From the NCBI GenBank assembly GCA_002308195.1, contig DBVU01000097.1:1-9948 (forward strand): a DNA stretch of 9,948 bases. Direction: 5' to 3'. Below the pieces are notes generated by a model that saw only the letters and a list, made by a program, of their open reading frames with translations, had not been told where the DNA came from and did not search any database. Positions within the stretch are counted from its first letter, which is position 1. Each line of letters opens with the position of its first letter. Source of the DNA: Bacteroidales bacterium UBA1256 (lineage in GTDB: Bacteria > Bacteroidota > Bacteroidia > Bacteroidales > Paludibacteraceae). Below are positions 6,978 through 9,948 of this stretch, in pieces. A program made the translations under genes and the position numbers.

Positions 6978-7379
6978 ATGCGAAAAGTGGTTTTACATAT
7001 TTTTCTTCTCCTCTCTCTCTTCGTATCTGCGGAAACAAATGCCATCAAGCAATTTCTCGCCGATATAACTGCTATGGGCGGTCAAGTCACCATACAGGAA
7101 GAATACGGCGAGCAATATATACGGGCTCAAATAGCCGATAGCGCCACCATTGAGGTTTTTAATTGTCCAGACACCTTGTGCGACAAATGGTTTGTTATAA
7201 TGACCGTTTGCGCCCCTCAATGTTCGTCTAGCGCGCGCGTATATAATAAAATAGGAGAATACCTCTTCCCTCTGGAACCGACCGTTACCTCTATTTTCCC
7301 ATTAGCCACTATTGATAAGGAGACAGGCAAAATAACCTGGACCGACAACGACACATGGAGTTACCAATCTACCTTGTAG
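6978..7379 (+). CDS. Small secreted protein of unknown function, four cysteines
   Basis: A 133-residue protein of unknown function. Residues 1-18 are a clear signal peptide (MRK, a long Leu/Phe/Val core, FVSA with cleavage before ETNA), and there is no lipobox cysteine, so the product should be periplasmic or outer-membrane associated rather than a lipoprotein. The mature part is about 115 residues with four cysteines at 63, 68, 78 and 82, which could form two disulfides. The core WFVIMTVCAPQCSSSARVYN and the ending with KETGKITWTDNDTW remind me of the Bacteroidales DUF3256 family, but the protein is shorter than I expect for that family and I cannot confirm it. It starts 7 nt after ispF, and its last 25 nt overlap the start of aroK in another frame, so it is part of the same transcript. 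Confidence 0.8.
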   Translation: MRKVVLHIFLLLSLFVSAETNAIKQFLADITAMGGQVTIQEEYGEQYIRAQIADSATIEVFNCPDTLCDKWFVIMTVCAPQCSSSARVYNKIGEYLFPLEPTVTSIFPLATIDKETGKITWTDNDTWSYQSTL

Positions 7380-7894
7380 GTTATATGGGTGCAGGCAAAA
7401 CGACTGCAGGACGTATGCTAGCCGAAAAACTCGGTTGGCATTTTGTTGATTTGGACGAAGCCTTTCATGAGATATACGGCTACACAACGGCTGAATATAT
7501 TCGTCAGTACGGCCTTGAAGATTTTCGCAAGAAAGAGAAATACGTGGTAGAAGATTTGGCGGACCAGATTCCATTTGAGAAAGTTATCTATGCGACCGGT
7601 GGCGGTTATCCGTGTTGGGAAGATAATATGGAATGTCTGCGCGAATTAGGCACCAGTATTTATATTCGATGGAAGCCAGAACATCTGGCTAAACGCCTGA
7701 GTTTGACCGATTTAAGTGAGCGCCCGGTATTACAAGGTCGAACAGAAGAAGAACTACTGGAGTTCATTGCTCCGCAACTGGAGGCACGCGAACCTTTCTA
7801 CAATCAAGCGCACTACACGATAGATGTGACCGAATGTGACGAACAATCGGACGAACGCATCGCGGAAGCGCTATTCCAACTAATTAAGCAGTAA
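7355..7894 (+). CDS. aroK: Shikimate kinase
   Basis: Shikimate kinase phosphorylates shikimate with ATP at the 3-hydroxyl, the fifth step of the pathway to chorismate and aromatic amino acids, in the cytoplasm. The 179 residues match the family length. Walker A is GYMGAGKTT at 9-17. Substrate residues are D34 (DLDE), R58 (EDFRKKE), the TGGG turn at 81-84 and R145 (AREPFY). R123 in RPVL is the lid arginine. One small oddity is GLEDFR where most relatives have a GExxFR pattern. The start ATG at 7355 lies inside the preceding secreted-protein gene (25-nt overlap), which suggests coupling. The next ATG, at codon 11, would cut into the P-loop, so 7355 is correct. Its 3' end overlaps the convergent sufE by 11 nt. 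Confidence 0.95.
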   Translation: MELPIYLVGYMGAGKTTAGRMLAEKLGWHFVDLDEAFHEIYGYTTAEYIRQYGLEDFRKKEKYVVEDLADQIPFEKVIYATGGGYPCWEDNMECLRELGTSIYIRWKPEHLAKRLSLTDLSERPVLQGRTEEELLEFIAPQLEAREPFYNQAHYTIDVTECDEQSDERIAEALFQLIKQ

Positions 7895-8297
7895 GTGCAA
7901 GTGCGTAGAGCCGCATTTGCTTGAGCATAGCAGCCACCCCATTGCTACGTGTAGGGCTCAGATGCTCGCGAAGTTGAATCTCGTCGATGAAGTATAAGTC
8001 TGCATCGACGATTTCTTTTGGTGTATGATTGCTCAAGACATGAATGAGAAGCGCCACAATACCCTTGACCAATATGGCATCTGAATCGCCCGTATAGATA
8101 ATCTTGCCATCTACCAGTTTCGCGGTAAACCACACTTGCGATTGACAGCCATCTATCAGGTTCTGAGCATTCTTGTCTTCTTCGGGCATTGGCGCAAGGC
8201 CTTTTCCGTAATCGACGAGCAGTTCGTAACGCTCCATCCAATCGTCAAAAACGCTGAACTCCTCGATTATCTCGTCTTGTATCTCGTTGATACTCAT
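7884..8297 (-). CDS. sufE: Cysteine desulfurase sulfur acceptor SufE
   Basis: SufE accepts persulfide sulfur from the cysteine desulfurase SufS and passes it to the SufBCD scaffold for Fe-S cluster assembly. The 137-residue length is normal. The acceptor cysteine is C51 in LIDGCQSQVW, at the same position as in E. coli SufE, preceded by the usual YELLVDYGKGLAPMPEEDK segment. The ending SPTRSNGVAAMLKQM, in which the R-x-x-G motif lies, is also typical. Its ATG overlaps the TGA of the upstream ftsE-like gene by 4 nt (ATGA), so it is the last gene of a coupled minus-strand run. No sufBCD or sufS gene is in the window. Its stop lies within the 3' end of aroK on the other strand. Confidence 0.95.
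   Translation of the reverse strand: MSINEIQDEIIEEFSVFDDWMERYELLVDYGKGLAPMPEEDKNAQNLIDGCQSQVWFTAKLVDGKIIYTGDSDAILVKGIVALLIHVLSNHTPKEIVDADLYFIDEIQLREHLSPTRSNGVAAMLKQMRLYALALTA
7897..7920. terminator. Stem-loop at the convergent aroK/sufE junction, possible terminator
   Basis: GCAAGTGCG (7897-7905) and CGCATTTGC (7912-7920) form a 9-bp stem with one G-U pair and a 6-nt loop, starting 3 nt after the aroK stop. It lies inside the 3' coding end of sufE. Neither side has a T-run, so it is not a textbook intrinsic terminator, but its place between two convergent genes suggests a role in ending transcription or protecting 3' ends. The stem is seen; the role is inferred. Confidence 0.35.
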
Positions 8298-8956
8298 TCC
8301 TTTATCTCTCCGTTATCGAAAACCCAATGACGTCCAGGATAGAGTTCCGGCCAATGGGTATTGTGAGTGGACATGAGGACTGTGATGCCCGCCTGGCTGA
8401 TGGAATATAGCAAGTCCATTATCTCGCGTCCGGTCTCGGAATCCAGATTGCCCGTAGGTTCGTCGGCAAGAATCATTTCCGGAGAATTGAGCAATGCACG
8501 CGCAATAACAACACGTTGCTGTTCTCCACCCGACAATTCGTACGGACGCTTGTAGGCTTTGGTCTCCATACCCACTTGCTCCAACACTTCGCGGACATGG
8601 TTGCGCATCAACTCTTTGTCCTTCCAACCAGTGGCACGCAAAACGAAGAGCAGATTGTCTTCTACAGACCTGTCTGTCAGCAGTTTATAGTCCTGGAAGA
8701 TGATTCCTAAACGACGACGCAGATACGGCAATTTGCGACGACGAATATGCATCATATCGTAGTCGAGCACTTGTGCTTCACCGGATACGATAGGCAGGGC
8801 GCCATAGATGGTCTTCATGAGCGAAGACTTGCCACTACCTACTTTGCCGAGCAAGTAAATCATCTCGCCGCTCTGTACTGTCAGATTGACATCGTGCAAC
8901 ACAATCTGATCGGCCTGACGAACCTCAACGTCCTTATATACAATCAGTTCGCTCAT
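8294..8956 (-). CDS. ftsE: FtsE-like cell-division ABC transporter ATPase
   Basis: A 220-residue ATP-binding subunit of the FtsE/LolD/MacB branch of ABC proteins, most like FtsE in length and sequence. FtsE works with the membrane protein FtsX to control peptidoglycan hydrolases at division. All nucleotide-binding parts are intact: Walker A GKVGSGKSS at 37-45 (K43), Q-loop Q88 in FQDYKLL, signature LSGGE at 141-145, Walker B MILADE at 161-166, D-loop NLD at 170-172, and switch H198 in STHN. No membrane segments are present. The start at 8956 overlaps the stop of the upstream DUF349 gene (ATGA), and the stop overlaps the sufE start in the same way. No ftsX is adjacent; in Bacteroidota I recall ftsX elsewhere, near uppP and truB. 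A LolD-like lipoprotein or other exporter ATPase is the main alternative. Confidence 0.87.
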   Translation of the reverse strand: MSELIVYKDVEVRQADQIVLHDVNLTVQSGEMIYLLGKVGSGKSSLMKTIYGALPIVSGEAQVLDYDMMHIRRRKLPYLRRRLGIIFQDYKLLTDRSVEDNLLFVLRATGWKDKELMRNHVREVLEQVGMETKAYKRPYELSGGEQQRVVIARALLNSPEMILADEPTGNLDSETGREIMDLLYSISQAGITVLMSTHNTHWPELYPGRHWVFDNGEIKE

Positions 8957-9948
8957 TCGTCTTCCTCCTTCATTTTCTGCTCTACTTCAGCCAGTTTGGC
9001 TTTGAGTGCATCTATCTTGCTTTGCATGGAATCAACCAGTTTGTTGGCCGTCTTAGACTTAGCTGTGAAGAAGAGAATATTGTTCTCTGCCACCTTGATC
9101 TCCTGGCGCAGATTCTCGCGCAGACGATAGAGGTTGTCGCCACCGGTCTTAACCGCTTTCTCGAATTTGGATTTGCGGCTCTCTGCACGCGATTCCTTAG
9201 CAGCCTCGCGCTTGGCGTTGAAGAACGTATCGCAAGCGGTAGTAAACTGATTCCAGAGGTCGTCGGAATACTTACGGGCAACCGGTCCGATGGTTTTCCA
9301 CTCTGTTTGCAGCGCGCGGATAGCATCGGCCGTATTGTTCCAATCCTTGCTTTCTGCCAATTCGCGTGCACGCTCCACCAAGTCGCGTTTCTTAGCTAGA
9401 TTGGCGCTCAGTTCGTCGCGCAAGCCTTTGAAGTGAGCCGTTTTAGCCTTGTAGAAATCGTTGCAAAGCGTACGATATTCCTCGTAGATAGACTGGTTGA
9501 ATTTCTTCGGAGCGAAACCTATCTTGCGCCACTCTTCCTGCAGGGCTTGCACTTGTTCGGAAGCGGCCTCCCACTGTTTAGCACTCAAGTTCTGACCTTC
9601 AGCCAAAGGCTGACAGATAGTTTTCAGTTGCTCTATAATGGCCTGTTTGGCCTCCAGATTCTCTTTTTCCTTCGCATGGAGTTTATCAAAGTACTCTTGG
9701 TGCTTTTTGTTGATAGCAGAAGAGGCAGTTTTGAATCGCTCCCAGAGCCCTTCGCGCAGTTCTCTAGCCACCGGTCCAATCTCCGCCCACTCCTCGTGAA
9801 GTTGCTGCAGAGCGCGGCTAGCTTCTACAATATTATCATTGTTTTGCAGGCGTTCGGCTGCTTCGCAGAGAAGCGTCTTGGCCTCCAGATTTTTCTTGAA
9901 ATCCAAGTCGCGCAACTCGATATTGATTTTCACCAAATCGTAGAACTG
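8953..9948 (-). CDS. DUF349 repeat protein, N-terminal part missing
   Basis: The frame is open to the window edge (it reads QFYDLVKINIELRDLDF at its visible start), so the gene begins outside; 331 residues are seen. The TTG at 9934-9936 is an internal Leu codon, not a start. The protein is built of DUF349 repeats, each with a helix ending in a W-x-x-IG motif: EEWAEIGPV (W54), EEWRKIGFAP (W140) and TEWKTIGPV (W217), spaced 86 and 77 residues apart. It is highly charged, rich in Lys, Glu and Ala, and predicted to be long helices and coiled coil, with a C-terminal tail ending in acidic residues. It has no signal peptide in the visible part. The function of DUF349 proteins is not established for Bacteroidota, so I assign none. 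Its stop overlaps the ftsE-like start by ATGA. Confidence 0.9.
   Translation of the reverse strand, partial: QFYDLVKINIELRDLDFKKNLEAKTLLCEAAERLQNNDNIVEASRALQQLHEEWAEIGPVARELREGLWERFKTASSAINKKHQEYFDKLHAKEKENLEAKQAIIEQLKTICQPLAEGQNLSAKQWEAASEQVQALQEEWRKIGFAPKKFNQSIYEEYRTLCNDFYKAKTAHFKGLRDELSANLAKKRDLVERARELAESKDWNNTADAIRALQTEWKTIGPVARKYSDDLWNQFTTACDTFFNAKREAAKESRAESRKSKFEKAVKTGGDNLYRLRENLRQEIKVAENNILFFTAKSKTANKLVDSMQSKIDALKAKLAEVEQKMKEEDE

Noticed and set aside
9022..9399. 125-residue plus-strand open frame opposite DUF349
   Set aside because: It is a shadow of the Lys/Glu/Ala-rich minus-strand gene, and the minus-strand product has clear DUF349 repeats.
9934..9936. TTG start for the DUF349 gene
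   Set aside because: The frame continues to the window edge with family-like sequence, so this is an internal Leu codon and the gene is partial.
1..9948. CRISPR arrays, tRNA or rRNA genes, insertion sequences, attachment sites
   Set aside because: No regularly spaced repeats, RNA gene landmarks, transposase or terminal inverted repeats are visible; all genes are chromosomal core types.

Overview
This 9.9 kb window is ordinary chromosome of a member of the Bacteroidota, most likely a Bacteroidales species that carries the type IX secretion system (T9SS). The evidence is a porU-porV-ispF gene order, as I recall it from Porphyromonas gingivalis, starts without visible Shine-Dalgarno sites, an A-rich leader in front of porV, and a promoter of the Bacteroidota type (TTG, 20 nt, TAnnTTTG). 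The genus Bacteroides itself generally lacks T9SS, so a Porphyromonas-, Paludibacter- or Prevotella-like relative fits better. Coding density is very high: the longest gap between genes is 98 nt, and there are no RNA genes, mobile elements, phage genes or CRISPR arrays.

Layout: (1) 1-1191, the 3' nine-tenths of der, a ribosome-assembly GTPase. (2) 1192-1282, a short gap with an AT-rich inverted repeat and a strong promoter. (3) 1283-7894, a plus-strand run of six genes: a degenerate fumarylacetoacetate-hydrolase (FAH)-like protein, porU (T9SS sortase, GTG start inside the preceding stop codon), porV (outer-membrane T9SS shuttle), ispF (isoprenoid pathway), a small secreted cysteine-containing protein, and aroK (shikimate kinase, start inside the preceding gene). 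(4) 7884-9948, a minus-strand run of sufE, ftsE-like and a DUF349 protein (5' end off the window), each joined to the next by a 4-nt ATGA overlap. The two runs converge and the ends of aroK and sufE overlap by 11 nt.

PorU and PorV act together at the outer membrane. PorV carries T9SS cargo from the translocon to the PorU-containing attachment complex, and PorU removes the C-terminal sorting domain and attaches the cargo to anionic lipopolysaccharide. IspF and AroK are housekeeping enzymes that share the run. The minus-strand genes are also housekeeping: sulfur transfer for Fe-S clusters, a cell-division ABC ATPase, and a coiled-coil-like protein of unknown role.

I do not see an undescribed multi-gene system. 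The best leads are the FAH-like protein, which appears to have lost most of its active site yet is translationally coupled to porU; a 17-bp hairpin near the start of ispF; the near-leaderless promoter of the porU run; and the coupling of ftsE to sufE and DUF349 with no ftsX next to it.
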